A DNA stretch of 10,956 nucleotides from an uncultured Eubacterium sp. (GTDB lineage: Bacteria > Bacillota > Clostridia > Lachnospirales > Lachnospiraceae), in NCBI GenBank assembly GCA_910584065.1, contig CAJTZN010000073.1, forward strand, positions 1 to 10,956, written 5' to 3'. A program made the translations under genes and the position numbers. The notes beneath the pieces are model-generated. The model ran no database searches and was not told where the DNA came from. It saw nothing but the letters and a program-made list of their open reading frames with translations. Positions 1 to 7,339 of the stretch are shown here, piece by piece; position 1 is the first letter of the stretch; each line of letters opens with the position of its first letter.

Positions 1-90
1 CATTTGCGGCAGCAAAAAAGGCCATACGCAACTGAAACAGACAAAAAACAGAACGAATAAAATGAAAATCGGCCTCAGCCTCCATGACAC
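1..90 (-). other. Possible N-terminal start of a further secreted or membrane protein, cut by window edge
   Basis: Two minus-strand frames run open off the left edge. One, from a GTG at 90, encodes a basic start (SWRLRP) followed by a very hydrophobic run rich in F, L, V and C, like a signal peptide or membrane anchor. The other starts at the ATG at 85. Neither start has a convincing ribosome site: a GGAGG lies at about 79-83 but no ATG, GTG or TTG follows it at normal spacing. This may be the start of another surface protein gene in the same series, or chance. The sequence is too short to decide. Confidence 0.15.
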
Positions 91-133
91 AGCAAAGGAT
101 GCTTTGTGCCTGTGATCACATTTACGGGCAGAC

Positions 134-289
134 TCAGACTTTTTCCAAACACCACATTCCATATACTCTCTTTCCCCCTGTTATCTGGTAAGGACGGATG
201 CGGATATATTTAACCGATTTCTTTTTGTTCCGGATCCGCATGCTCGTCTTCTCTTTTTTTACTTAAATTCCTGCCTGATCTCTGGAAAC
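134..289 (-). pseudogene. Decayed Fn3-like domain (C-terminal tail of a BspA-type protein)
   Basis: One minus-strand frame reads VSRD (278-289), then an in-frame TAA at 263-265, then TSMRIRN, YIRIRPY (188-208), a GG-K-VYGMW stretch and a TGA at 134-136. The intact LRR protein just upstream has the same succession: VSRD at residues 553-556, YVRIRPF at 586-592 and FGRW at 601-604. This stretch is therefore a related Fn3-like tail, now broken by a stop codon and without a start. YIRIRPY lies about 89 codons downstream of YVRIRPF of the intact gene, one Fn3-repeat length, but in a shifted frame. It may once have been a second tandem Fn3 domain of that protein, or the end of a deleted tandem gene. 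The match is seen by eye; the Fn3 assignment is inferred. Confidence 0.55.
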
Positions 290-390
290 CGGTGTAAGAT
301 CATCGTGATCGGATCACTGCCTAACCGGCCAGACGTAATAACTTCACCGACCTTAGCAGGCAGGCTCGGATACAATTCATACTTCCCCGG

Positions 391-2229
391 TCAATTCCTT
401 TTTAATGTATCCATATCCCATCTGCCAAAACACATATTTCCGTCTATCAGTTTAAATGGGCGGATCCTTACATAATCCATCACGAATAGATCGTCATGCA
501 GGTCCATATGGGTCATTCCCTTTTGGGCATAATACGTTTTGCTTTCCCCGGTAAACAAAGGATCCCGAGAAACCTGGATCTGCCAGCCGTCCACTCCGGT
601 AATGTCATGCCACTCAAATTCGACATCCGCCGCTCCCCCGCTTCGCAGGAACAGGTTGGTCTGCCATTCCTCCACTCCTTTTTCAAATGTCAGCGTCAAT
701 GTCGTCGCCTTATTCCAAACATGGGCAAATGCTTTGGCGTGGATCCCTGCGGTAGAGCCGCACACAGTGGCCCGCTCCAGCGACCGCATCACAAATGCAT
801 ACGCATCTACCTTTTCCACCGTCGCCGGAAGTACGAGTTCGTTCCACCCGACGAGCCCGTACCACTCGTCCAGTGCAAAAGCATGATACTTGATTTCCTT
901 TATGTTTCCCTGTAAAAGGATCGAGGCCGGAACGGACGAATCTTCAAAAGCCGATTCCTCGATCGTGGTGACGGTATCGGGCAAGGTCATGTCCCTCAGG
1001 GAATCGCATCGTTTAAAGGCAGCTTTCGGAACCTTTGAAATGCCGTGGGGAAAAACAACATGATCGAGACGCCTGCAATAACTGCATACATGCGACCCCA
1101 TCGCCGTCAATGCTTTCGGGAAACGGACTTCCTCTAATTTCCCGCAATCATAAAACACATGGTCTTCCAGTTCCGACACCGTATCGGGGATAACACATCG
1201 TTTGATCTTTTTTCTCAGAAACGCATTTCTTCCAATCTTTTTTACATCATCCGGCACCTTCACGTCAGCTGCCTTTCCCGTGTATCGCAGAAGACAATCG
1301 TCACGGCTGTTGACACACATTCCCTTTTTAATATTTACATAAGGGAATTGACGCAGAAAACCCTCCTCATCCTTGAACTCAATACAAGCCAGAATGGACA
1401 GAATACTCCTGCTGTCCAACCGCTTTGTCTGGATCGTCATCTCCGTTAAACGGGGGAAAGCATAACAGTCCGCAAAATATTTCATCTCATCCACCGTTTT
1501 CACCGAACGGGGAAGTGTGATCTTTGATAAACTCCTGCACGTCAGAGACGCGTTATGTTCAATATCCCTATTTGCGTACATCACGGACTGGAGACAGAAT
1601 TCCTCACAGCCGGCGGCCACCTTCAGCGACTTGCGGTACGCCGGGACCCGCACGATGCTTTTGCCGTTTTTGGAATAAATAACACCGCCAATACTCTTGT
1701 ATTTTTTATCTTTTTTGCTGACGATCAAGTGATTGCTGCTCACATAAGCAAGTGTCTCCAGCGACAGCGGCGTATTAAAATAAACGGTATCGATCCTGCT
1801 TCTTCCATTCTCCAGACTGCCGTACACATCGTCACTAACCTCAAGATCAAAATAAAATGTTCCCGGTATCGTAACTTTCTTTAACGTCTTTGCATTAGGA
1901 AGCACCCCTTCCGCAATCGTGTTCACCGAGCTGGCGATCACGACCTCTTTTACTTTCTTAAAATCCACAAATGCCCATTTGGGGAGCGAAGTGATCCCTT
2001 TTTTCACGACGATCTTTTTGATCTTTCCTTTGTTTTTCACTTTAATCTGGGAATACGTGACGGCGCCTTTGCCTGATATCGTAAGTGTTCCTTTTTTAAC
2101 GGAACAGGTGATCTTTCCTTTTCCCCCGCCCTGCTTTTTCTCCGCCGCCTGAACCGTTCGCGGCAAAAAAGTTAGAAACAGGATGAAAAACAATATCATC
2201 ACGTTCCCGGTCCATCTGTTCTTTTTCAT
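391..2229 (-). CDS. BspA-type leucine-rich repeat (LRR_5) secreted protein with Fn3-like C-terminus
   Basis: Predicted 612-residue exported protein. Residues 1-28 are a signal peptide: basic MKKNR, then a long hydrophobic core, with probable cleavage after VQA. Residues 46-55 hold the GTLTISGKG motif that often opens the repeat region in clostridial BspA-like proteins. Repeats of the LRR_5 type (I..AF..C..L..V..P..V..I) are seen at about 69-125, 232-270 and most regularly at 320-505. Residues about 535-612 look like an Fn3-like domain (VSRD, YVRIRPF, FGRW). No LPxTG anchor or membrane tail is visible, so release or non-covalent wall binding is likely. The ATG at 2229 is the first possible start, because an in-frame TGA lies three codons upstream. 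A GGGAGG lies about 15 bases ahead, rather far. Family members act in adhesion or host interaction, but the ligand here is unknown. The gene follows the etfA terminator, I see no clear promoter, and decayed copies of its tail flank it. Confidence 0.85.
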   Translation of the reverse strand: MKKNRWTGNVMILFFILFLTFLPRTVQAAEKKQGGGKGKITCSVKKGTLTISGKGAVTYSQIKVKNKGKIKKIVVKKGITSLPKWAFVDFKKVKEVVIASSVNTIAEGVLPNAKTLKKVTIPGTFYFDLEVSDDVYGSLENGRSRIDTVYFNTPLSLETLAYVSSNHLIVSKKDKKYKSIGGVIYSKNGKSIVRVPAYRKSLKVAAGCEEFCLQSVMYANRDIEHNASLTCRSLSKITLPRSVKTVDEMKYFADCYAFPRLTEMTIQTKRLDSRSILSILACIEFKDEEGFLRQFPYVNIKKGMCVNSRDDCLLRYTGKAADVKVPDDVKKIGRNAFLRKKIKRCVIPDTVSELEDHVFYDCGKLEEVRFPKALTAMGSHVCSYCRRLDHVVFPHGISKVPKAAFKRCDSLRDMTLPDTVTTIEESAFEDSSVPASILLQGNIKEIKYHAFALDEWYGLVGWNELVLPATVEKVDAYAFVMRSLERATVCGSTAGIHAKAFAHVWNKATTLTLTFEKGVEEWQTNLFLRSGGAADVEFEWHDITGVDGWQIQVSRDPLFTGESKTYYAQKGMTHMDLHDDLFVMDYVRIRPFKLIDGNMCFGRWDMDTLKRN

Positions 2230-2251
2230 ATGAAATCAATCTCGCCTCCCA

Positions 2252-2345
2252 TCATACTTTTGCCACACTCCATCTGCCATACAGCTTCTTTCCCGCCTTT
2301 TTTATACGGACGGATCCGTACATAGCGCAGATAAAAGGGTGTCCC
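2252..2345 (-). pseudogene. Orphan C-terminal tail of a second BspA/Fn3-type protein, frameshifted
   Basis: Minus-strand reading gives GTPFYLRYVRIRPYKKGG (about 2292-2345). After a one-base change of frame at a run of six A (2298-2303 on this strand) it continues as KKLYGRWSVAKV and a TGA at 2252-2254. This matches the tail of the neighbouring LRR protein (YVRIRPF...FGRW). At DNA level, TATGTACGGATCCGTCCG here resembles TATGTAAGGATCCGCCCA inside the intact gene (457-474). There is no start codon or upstream domain: the stretch begins inside the etfA terminator. It is best read as the leftover 3' end of a deleted tandem paralogue. The frame break could also be a sequencing error in the homopolymer, but the gene would still lack its body. 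Confidence 0.55.
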
Positions 2346-2390
2346 GGAACTTATAACACCACCAGCTGTCATAAATTCCGCGGGCACCCT
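2333..2390 (-). terminator. Stem-loop terminator after etfA
   Basis: Starting 17 bases after the etfA stop, the minus strand reads AGGGTGCCCG, then GGAATTTATGACA, an eight-base loop (GCTGGTGG), TGTTATAAGTTCC and GGGACACCCTTTT. The arms pair along more than 20 positions with small bulges and end in a short T-tract. It is the only strong stem-loop with a T-tract found along the operon strand, and probably marks the operon end. The T-tract is only four long, so some read-through into the LRR gene is possible. Confidence 0.7.
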
Positions 2391-2407
2391 TCTATCTAAA
2401 ACCAAAA

Positions 2408-3463
2408 TTATTTCTTCATCTCTGTCTTCAGCATTTCCGTCAGCTGCGGAACTACCTTATTCAGATCGCCGACGATACCAAAGTCTGCTACATCAAAGAT
2501 CGGAGCATCCTCGTCTTTGTTGATGGCAATAATGATATCCGACTCTTCCATGCCGGCCGCATGCTGGATCGCGCCAGAAATACCGATGGCAAAATATACA
2601 TTCGGACGAACGGTCTTACCAGTCTGACCTACCTGCAGGTCTTTCGGCAGCCAGCCGTTATCGACAACGGCACGGGAACAGCTCACCGTTCCGCCGATCA
2701 CCTCTGCCAGATCCTCAAGAAGCTTGAAGTTCTCTTTCGAACCGACACCACGTCCGCCGGATACAAGAATCTTGGCATCCATGATATCGACAACGTCCGT
2801 TACGGATTTTACAACATTCAGGATCTCTACATACTTGTCGTTCGGCGTAAATCCCGGATTGTAGTTGATGACTTCAGCCTTTGCGCCTGCCTTCGGCTCA
2901 ATCTTCTGCATAACGCCTGGGCGCACCGTAGCCATCTGCGGGCGGTTATCCGGGCAGGCGATCGTAGCGATCGTGTTTCCGCCGAATGCCGGACGTGTCA
3001 TCAGAAGCTGGTTATGTTTCTGCTCATCCTCTTTGCCCGGAACCGGATTCAGTGGGAAATCACCGATCTCAAGTACCGTACAGTCTGCGGTAAGTCCCGT
3101 AGCGACACGGGCGGACACGCGGGGACCGAGGTCACGGCCGATCGCCGTCGCACCAACTAACATAATGTCAGGTTTGTATTCATTGATGACAGAAGCAAGT
3201 GCGTGTGTGTATGGTTCGGTCCGGTAGTCTTTGAGTTCCGGATCATCTACCACGATCACTTTATCTGCCCCGTACTCAGCCAGTGTATCAACAAGGCCCG
3301 AAACACCGGAACCGATCAGTACGGCAGTGACGTCTGTCTTTAAGTCTGCGGCAAGTTCATTTGCCTTTCCCAGCAATTCCAAAGCGATTCCGCTCAATTC
3401 ATTGTCTACCTGCTGTGCATAGACAAATACACCTTTATATTCTTCTAAATTCATTTTATTCAC
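2408..3463 (-). CDS. etfA: Electron transfer flavoprotein, alpha subunit
   Basis: Alpha subunit of the FAD-containing EtfAB, the electron partner of butyryl-CoA dehydrogenase. About 350 residues, within the usual length for clostridial EtfA. The N-terminal half is the nucleotide-binding-like domain (GATAIGRDLGPRVSARVATG and TRPAFGGN). The C-terminal FAD domain carries SGGRGVGSKENF, DNGWLP and the family signature YFAIGISGAIQHAAG followed by a hydrophobic stretch ending AIN. The start is ambiguous: tandem GTG codons at 3466 and 3463 precede an ATG at 3454. An AAGGA lies 6 bases before the GTG at 3463 but 15 before the ATG, so I chose 3463. It is the last gene of the butyryl-CoA operon, 17 bases after etfB, and is followed by a stem-loop terminator. 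In relatives Bcd-EtfAB bifurcates electrons from NADH to crotonyl-CoA and ferredoxin; that this complex does so is inferred from the context. Confidence 0.95.
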   Translation of the reverse strand: MNKMNLEEYKGVFVYAQQVDNELSGIALELLGKANELAADLKTDVTAVLIGSGVSGLVDTLAEYGADKVIVVDDPELKDYRTEPYTHALASVINEYKPDIMLVGATAIGRDLGPRVSARVATGLTADCTVLEIGDFPLNPVPGKEDEQKHNQLLMTRPAFGGNTIATIACPDNRPQMATVRPGVMQKIEPKAGAKAEVINYNPGFTPNDKYVEILNVVKSVTDVVDIMDAKILVSGGRGVGSKENFKLLEDLAEVIGGTVSCSRAVVDNGWLPKDLQVGQTGKTVRPNVYFAIGISGAIQHAAGMEESDIIIAINKDEDAPIFDVADFGIVGDLNKVVPQLTEMLKTEMKK

Positions 3464-3480
3464 CACTTTTCCTTATTTGA

Positions 3481-4263
3481 TTAGATTACATGTTTCTCTT
3501 TCAATTTTCCAACGATGTATGTAGCCGCTTCTGCTCCGTCAAGGGCCACTTTTTCACCTGCTCCCTTACGAACTTTGTCGGAAGCCTTCGCGATCTTCGT
3601 CGGAGATCCTTTCAGACCAAGGTTTGCATCATCTACATCCTTTAAGTCTGCCCTTCCCCAAACGGTAATTTCTTTCTCATACGCATCGAAAATTCCGCCC
3701 GGAGTCATGTAACGCGGCTCATTCAATTCAGAAAGAGCGGTAATAAGGCAAGGCATTTTCACCTTCAGTTCATGGTATCTGTCATCGTACTGACGCTGTA
3801 CGATCACCGAATCCCCGTCCAGCTTAATGTCCTGTGCATACGAAATAACCGGAATATCAAGATGCTCGGAAATCTGCGGCCCTACCTGTGCCGTATCTCC
3901 GTCGATCGCCTGACGTCCCGTAATGATCAGGTCATAGTCAATGTTGCGGAGTGCGCCTGCGATCGTCGTCGAGGTCGCCCATGTATCAGCGCCGCCGAGA
4001 ACACGGTCTGTTACAAGGATGCCCTTGTCAGCTCCCATCGCCATCGCCTCACGCAGAACCTCTTCCGCTTTCGGAAGTCCCATCGTAAGAACGGTAACTT
4101 CGGCACCATTCTGTTCTTTGATCCTGAGCGCTGCTTCCAAACCAGCTTTATCATCCGGGTTCATAATGGTAAGCATCGCACCTCTGTCAAGTGTACCATC
4201 CGGATTAAATTTAACGCCGCCTTTTGTATCCGGCACCTGTTTAATACAAACTACTATTTTCAC
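3481..4263 (-). CDS. etfB: Electron transfer flavoprotein, beta subunit
   Basis: Beta subunit of EtfAB, 260 residues, the normal length. It opens with MKIVVCIKQVPDT and continues with the NPDDKAGLEAALRIKE helix, VTVLTMGLPKAEEVLREAMA and GADKGILVTDR. The GRQAIDGDTAQVGP loop that follows is typical of the family. In bifurcating Etfs this subunit holds the flavin that takes hydride from NADH; that activity is inferred here. The start codon is GTG (4261-4263), eight bases after a perfect AAGGAGG. This ribosome site directly abuts the tandem stop codons of bcd, so the two genes are probably translationally linked. It is placed between bcd and etfA, as in other clostridial butyryl-CoA operons. Confidence 0.96.
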   Translation of the reverse strand: MKIVVCIKQVPDTKGGVKFNPDGTLDRGAMLTIMNPDDKAGLEAALRIKEQNGAEVTVLTMGLPKAEEVLREAMAMGADKGILVTDRVLGGADTWATSTTIAGALRNIDYDLIITGRQAIDGDTAQVGPQISEHLDIPVISYAQDIKLDGDSVIVQRQYDDRYHELKVKMPCLITALSELNEPRYMTPGGIFDAYEKEITVWGRADLKDVDDANLGLKGSPTKIAKASDKVRKGAGEKVALDGAEAATYIVGKLKEKHVI

Positions 4264-4279
4264 GATATGAACCTCCTTA

Positions 4280-5449
4280 TTATTTCAATAAGCTACCAGA
4301 GATGACCATACGCTGAACTTCTGATGTACCCTCGTAGATCTCTGTAATCTTGGCATCACGCATCATACGTTCCACATCGTACTCTCTGATGTAACCATAA
4401 CCACCATGCAACTGAACTGCCTTTGTCGTAACTTCCATCGCCACCTCGGCAGCGTACAATTTTGCCATCGCAGCTTCCACGGAATAAGAAACCTTCGCTC
4501 CGTCTGCAAACTGCTGTTTTTTCATGGCCGCTTTGTATACAAGATGTTTGGCAGCTTCTACTTTCGTCGCCATATCTGCCAGCTGGAACTGTGTATTCTG
4601 CTGTGCAGCGATTGCGCGTCCAAACTGTTTTCTCTCTTTCACATAGGCTATCGTCGTCTCAAGAGCACCCTCTGCGATACCAAGAGCCTGTGCGGCGATA
4701 CCGATACGTCCGCCGTCCAGTGTGTGCATGGCAATCGGGAAACCTTTCCCTTCCGGTCCCAGAAGATTTTCTTTCGGGATCCGGCAATCCTCAAAGATCA
4801 GTTCATAGGTAGAAGAACCGCGGATACCCATCTTCTTTTCTTTCGTTCCGAACGAGAAGCCAGGTGTTCCTTTTTCCACGATAAAGGCGGAGAAATTCTT
4901 TTTCTTTCTTCCTCTCTTGTCTTCTACCACACTTGTAATAGCAATTACGATATATACATCTGCCACTTTACCATTCGTGATAAAGCACTTGCTTCCATTG
5001 AGTACCCACTCGTCGCCATCGAGCACGGCTTTTGTCTGCGCGCCCTGGGCATCGGTTCCTGCACCCGGCTCGGTCAGGGCAAAAGCACCGAGTTTTTCCC
5101 CATTGGAGAGAGGCGGCAAATATTTCTGCTTCTGTTCTTCCGTTCCATATGTAAGGATCGGATCCGCGCAAAGGCTCGTGTGTGCCGATACGATAACGCC
5201 TGTCGTACCGCAGACTTTGGAAAGTTCTTCCACACACATCACATAGGTTAAAATATCACAGCCCTGTCCGCCGTACTGTTTTGGAATCGGAATTCCCATA
5301 AAGCCGTATTTTCCCATTTTATCCACCGTAGCCTGCGGGAAAACTTCCGTCTCGTCCGTTTCCTGAGCGAGTGGTTTCGCTTCGTTTTCAGCAAATTCTT
5401 TGAATAAAGATCTTGCCATTTCATGTTTCTGATCTAACGTAAAATCCAT
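4280..5449 (-). CDS. bcd: Butyryl-CoA dehydrogenase (short-chain acyl-CoA dehydrogenase)
   Basis: FAD enzyme that reduces crotonyl-CoA to butyryl-CoA in the cytoplasm together with EtfAB. 389 residues, close to the usual length of about 380. The N-terminal helical domain leads into signature 1, ALTEPGAGTDAQG (residues 124-136). Then come the middle beta domain and the C-terminal helical domain with DGGRIGIAAQALGIAEGA, KERKQFGR and signature 2, QLHGGYGYIREYDVERMMRD. The expected catalytic base is E373 in IYEGTSE. A basic loop (RGRKKK) lies around residues 179-184. A GGGAG lies 10 bases before the ATG. The gene ends in two consecutive in-frame TAA codons, the second abutting the etfB ribosome site. 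Operon context with crt, hbd and etfBA favours butyryl-CoA over other acyl-CoA substrates. Confidence 0.95.
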   Translation of the reverse strand: MDFTLDQKHEMARSLFKEFAENEAKPLAQETDETEVFPQATVDKMGKYGFMGIPIPKQYGGQGCDILTYVMCVEELSKVCGTTGVIVSAHTSLCADPILTYGTEEQKQKYLPPLSNGEKLGAFALTEPGAGTDAQGAQTKAVLDGDEWVLNGSKCFITNGKVADVYIVIAITSVVEDKRGRKKKNFSAFIVEKGTPGFSFGTKEKKMGIRGSSTYELIFEDCRIPKENLLGPEGKGFPIAMHTLDGGRIGIAAQALGIAEGALETTIAYVKERKQFGRAIAAQQNTQFQLADMATKVEAAKHLVYKAAMKKQQFADGAKVSYSVEAAMAKLYAAEVAMEVTTKAVQLHGGYGYIREYDVERMMRDAKITEIYEGTSEVQRMVISGSLLK

Positions 5450-5469
5450 CTTCTCTAAGCTCCCTTCAT

Positions 5470-6309
5470 TTATTTGTTATAATCAAAGAATCCAACTTTT
5501 GTTTTGCAGCCGAGCTTTCCTGCACGAACCATCTTCCTGAGAAGCGGCGCCGGTCTGTATTTTGAATCGCCGGTCTCGTTATAAATCACTTCCATGATCG
5601 CAAGGCAGATATCCAGTCCGATATAGTCGCCAAGGTGCAGCGGTCCCATCGGGTGGTTGCAGCCAAGGATCATCGCCGTGTCGATATCTTCCGCACTGGC
5701 AACTCCAGCCTCCAGTACGCAGATCGCTTCGTTGATCATCGGGATCAGTATACGGTTTACAGCAAATCCAGCAGCTTCATTGACCTGTACTGGTGTTTTG
5801 CCGATCTGTTTTGCGATGTCGATAATTTTGTCATTCATGTCATCCGGTGTATTCTCTCCGCGGATTACTTCTACCAGCTTCATTCTATCAGCCGGATTGA
5901 AGAAATGCATGCCGATCATCGGGCGGTCAAGACCGTTTCCGAGTTCCGTGATGGAAAGAGAAGACGTGTTTGAAGCAAACATACAGTCTTTTGGAACAAT
6001 GTCCATCAGCTCTTTAAATGTCGTCTTTTTGATCTCCATATTCTCCGGTGCAACTTCCACTACGAGGTTACAGTCAGTACAAATGTCTTTGAGCCCCGTT
6101 TTGATTTTGCCAAGAATCTCATTTGCCTTATCCTGTGTGATTTTCTCTTTCTTTACAAGGAAATTAAGATTTTTCTCAATTTTCGCCTTTCCGCCGTCTG
6201 CAAACTCCTGTTTGATGTCACAGAGACGAACTTCAAATCCGTCAGTCATCGCAAATGCCTGCGCGATTCCAGAACCCATAGTACCTGCACCTATAATACC
6301 TACTATCAT
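5470..6309 (-). CDS. hbd: 3-hydroxybutyryl-CoA dehydrogenase
   Basis: NAD(P)H-dependent reduction of acetoacetyl-CoA to 3-hydroxybutyryl-CoA. 279 residues, about the normal length for the single-domain clostridial enzyme. The Rossmann fold starts at once with GIIGAGTMGSGIAQAFA (residues 4-20). NTSSLSIT (114-121) and GMHFFNPADRMKLVEVI follow, the latter containing the probable catalytic H135. The C-terminal helical domain has the family signature PMGP.HLGDYIGLD and ends KVGFFDYNK. A GGAGG lies 9 bases ahead of the ATG at 6309. It sits 33 bases after crt and 20 before bcd, and is certainly part of the same operon. Cofactor preference cannot be read by eye. Confidence 0.95.
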   Translation of the reverse strand: MIVGIIGAGTMGSGIAQAFAMTDGFEVRLCDIKQEFADGGKAKIEKNLNFLVKKEKITQDKANEILGKIKTGLKDICTDCNLVVEVAPENMEIKKTTFKELMDIVPKDCMFASNTSSLSITELGNGLDRPMIGMHFFNPADRMKLVEVIRGENTPDDMNDKIIDIAKQIGKTPVQVNEAAGFAVNRILIPMINEAICVLEAGVASAEDIDTAMILGCNHPMGPLHLGDYIGLDICLAIMEVIYNETGDSKYRPAPLLRKMVRAGKLGCKTKVGFFDYNK

Positions 6310-6342
6310 TGATCAATACCTCCATCTGTTTTTTTATATTTT

Positions 6343-7134
6343 TTAGCAGTTCTTGAAAGGAACCACTTTCAATTTCTTTTCTTTGTCCTTCTCGAGGAAA
6401 TTACCCATGCCCGCTTTCTGGTCTTCGGTCTCGAAGCAGTCGCCAAACAGTTTCTCCTCGATGACAATCGCCTCATCCATATCTACCTGCAGACCGTCGT
6501 TGATCGCCTTTTTACAATTGCGCACAGCGATCGGCGCCTGCATCGCGATACCTGCCGCCATCTTCTTTGCTGCCGGCATAAGCTCCTCCAGCGGATATAC
6601 CGCATTGACAAGTCCGACGCGGAGCGCTTCCTCTGCCTTGATGTTCCTTGCGGTATAGATCATCTGTTTTGCCATTCCGACCGGAATCACGCGCGCAAGC
6701 CTCTGTGTACCGCCAAATCCCGGCGTGATGCCAAGGCCGACTTCCGGCTGGCCAAATACCGCATTATCCGAACAGATCCGGATATCACAGCTCATCGAAA
6801 TCTCACAGCCGCCGCCGAGGGCAAACCCATTTACTGCGGCAATGACCGGGATCGGGAATGTTTCCAGCTTGCGGAACACATCATTTCCCTTTTTGCCAAA
6901 TGCCTCTCCCTCCGCTTTTGTCAACGTACTCATCTCACCGATGTCCGCACCGGCTACAAATGATTTCTCACCGGCACCTGTCAGGATCAGGCATCTCACC
7001 ACATCCAGATCCACGCCGTCGAGCGTCTCGCTCAATTCATCCAACACCGCACTGTTCAGCGCGTTTAACGCTTTCGGACGGTTGATCGTAATGATCCCGA
7101 CTTTGTCCTCAACCTCATAATTTATGAATTCCAT
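6343..7134 (-). CDS. crt: 3-hydroxybutyryl-CoA dehydratase (crotonase)
   Basis: Crotonase-fold enzyme that converts 3-hydroxybutyryl-CoA to crotonyl-CoA. From the chosen start it has 263 residues, the normal length. The oxyanion-hole region is FVAGADIGEM (59-68). The two catalytic glutamates are E111 in GGGCEISMSCDIRI and E131 in FGQPEVGLGITPGFGGTQRL. The C-terminal ETEDQKAGM motif is typical of enoyl-CoA hydratases. The frame is open to an ATG at 7164, but that one lacks a ribosome site and adds ten residues unlike the family. The ATG at 7134 has AAGGAGAG with GGAG nine bases ahead, and begins MEFINYEVED in the normal way. It is separated from thl by a 205-base gap, unlike the tight spacing downstream. 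Confidence 0.95.
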   Translation of the reverse strand: MEFINYEVEDKVGIITINRPKALNALNSAVLDELSETLDGVDLDVVRCLILTGAGEKSFVAGADIGEMSTLTKAEGEAFGKKGNDVFRKLETFPIPVIAAVNGFALGGGCEISMSCDIRICSDNAVFGQPEVGLGITPGFGGTQRLARVIPVGMAKQMIYTARNIKAEEALRVGLVNAVYPLEELMPAAKKMAAGIAMQAPIAVRNCKKAINDGLQVDMDEAIVIEEKLFGDCFETEDQKAGMGNFLEKDKEKKLKVVPFKNC

Positions 7135-7318
7135 TTGGGAACTCTCCTTTCCTTTCCATAACATTCCAAAACTTCAACTATGTATCACAGCATGATCCGG
7201 CGGCAAACACGCCGCCAGACCATAGCTGCTTTTTTCCATCTTTTAAACAACATAACGCTTGCACGAATCCCTCGCGACCTGCCAAATGCCAAAGAATCCG
7301 CCTCACGAATTCTTCCAA
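7135..7318. other. thl-crt intergenic gap with small repeats
   Basis: No gene is supported here. It contains a GC-rich inverted repeat, GGCGGC-AAACAC-GCCGCC (7199-7216), a tandem 7-mer TGCCAAA x2 (7280-7293), and CACGAAT twice (7262-7268 and 7304-7310). On the minus strand there is only a weak promoter match for crt: TTGCCG, 18 bases, then CATAGT. The block 7258-7312 has an internally repetitive character that suggests a small dispersed repeat, but this cannot be judged from one copy. Confidence 0.4.
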
Positions 7319-7339
7319 GGCGAAACCGCAGGTTTCACC
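7319..7339 (-). other. Stem-loop abutting the thl stop codon
   Basis: On the minus strand GGTGAAACC-TGC-GGTTTCGCC forms a nine-pair stem, with one G-T pair and a three-base loop, starting at the base after the thl stop. No T-tract follows (TTGGAAGAATTC), so it is more likely an attenuator or an RNA-processing or stability hairpin than a full terminator. That would let thl and crt-etfA be made at different levels. Confidence 0.45.

Noticed and set aside
305..317. Palindrome GTGATCGGATCAC downstream of the LRR gene
   Set aside because: It is short, not followed by a T-tract and not near a promoter; it probably arose by chance within decayed coding sequence.
496..915. Plus-strand open frames opposite the LRR gene (also 539-886, 1555-1884)
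   Set aside because: They lie wholly inside a well-supported minus-strand gene, have no ribosome sites and encode low-complexity products unlike proteins.
4406..5251. Long plus-strand frame of 281 codons opposite bcd
   Set aside because: It is a shadow of bcd, rich in Cys, Arg and His from reverse codons, with no ribosome site or domain.
6343..7164. Longer crt starting at the ATG at 7164
   Set aside because: The ten extra residues have no ribosome site, while the ATG at 7134 has GGAG at proper spacing and gives the normal N-terminus.
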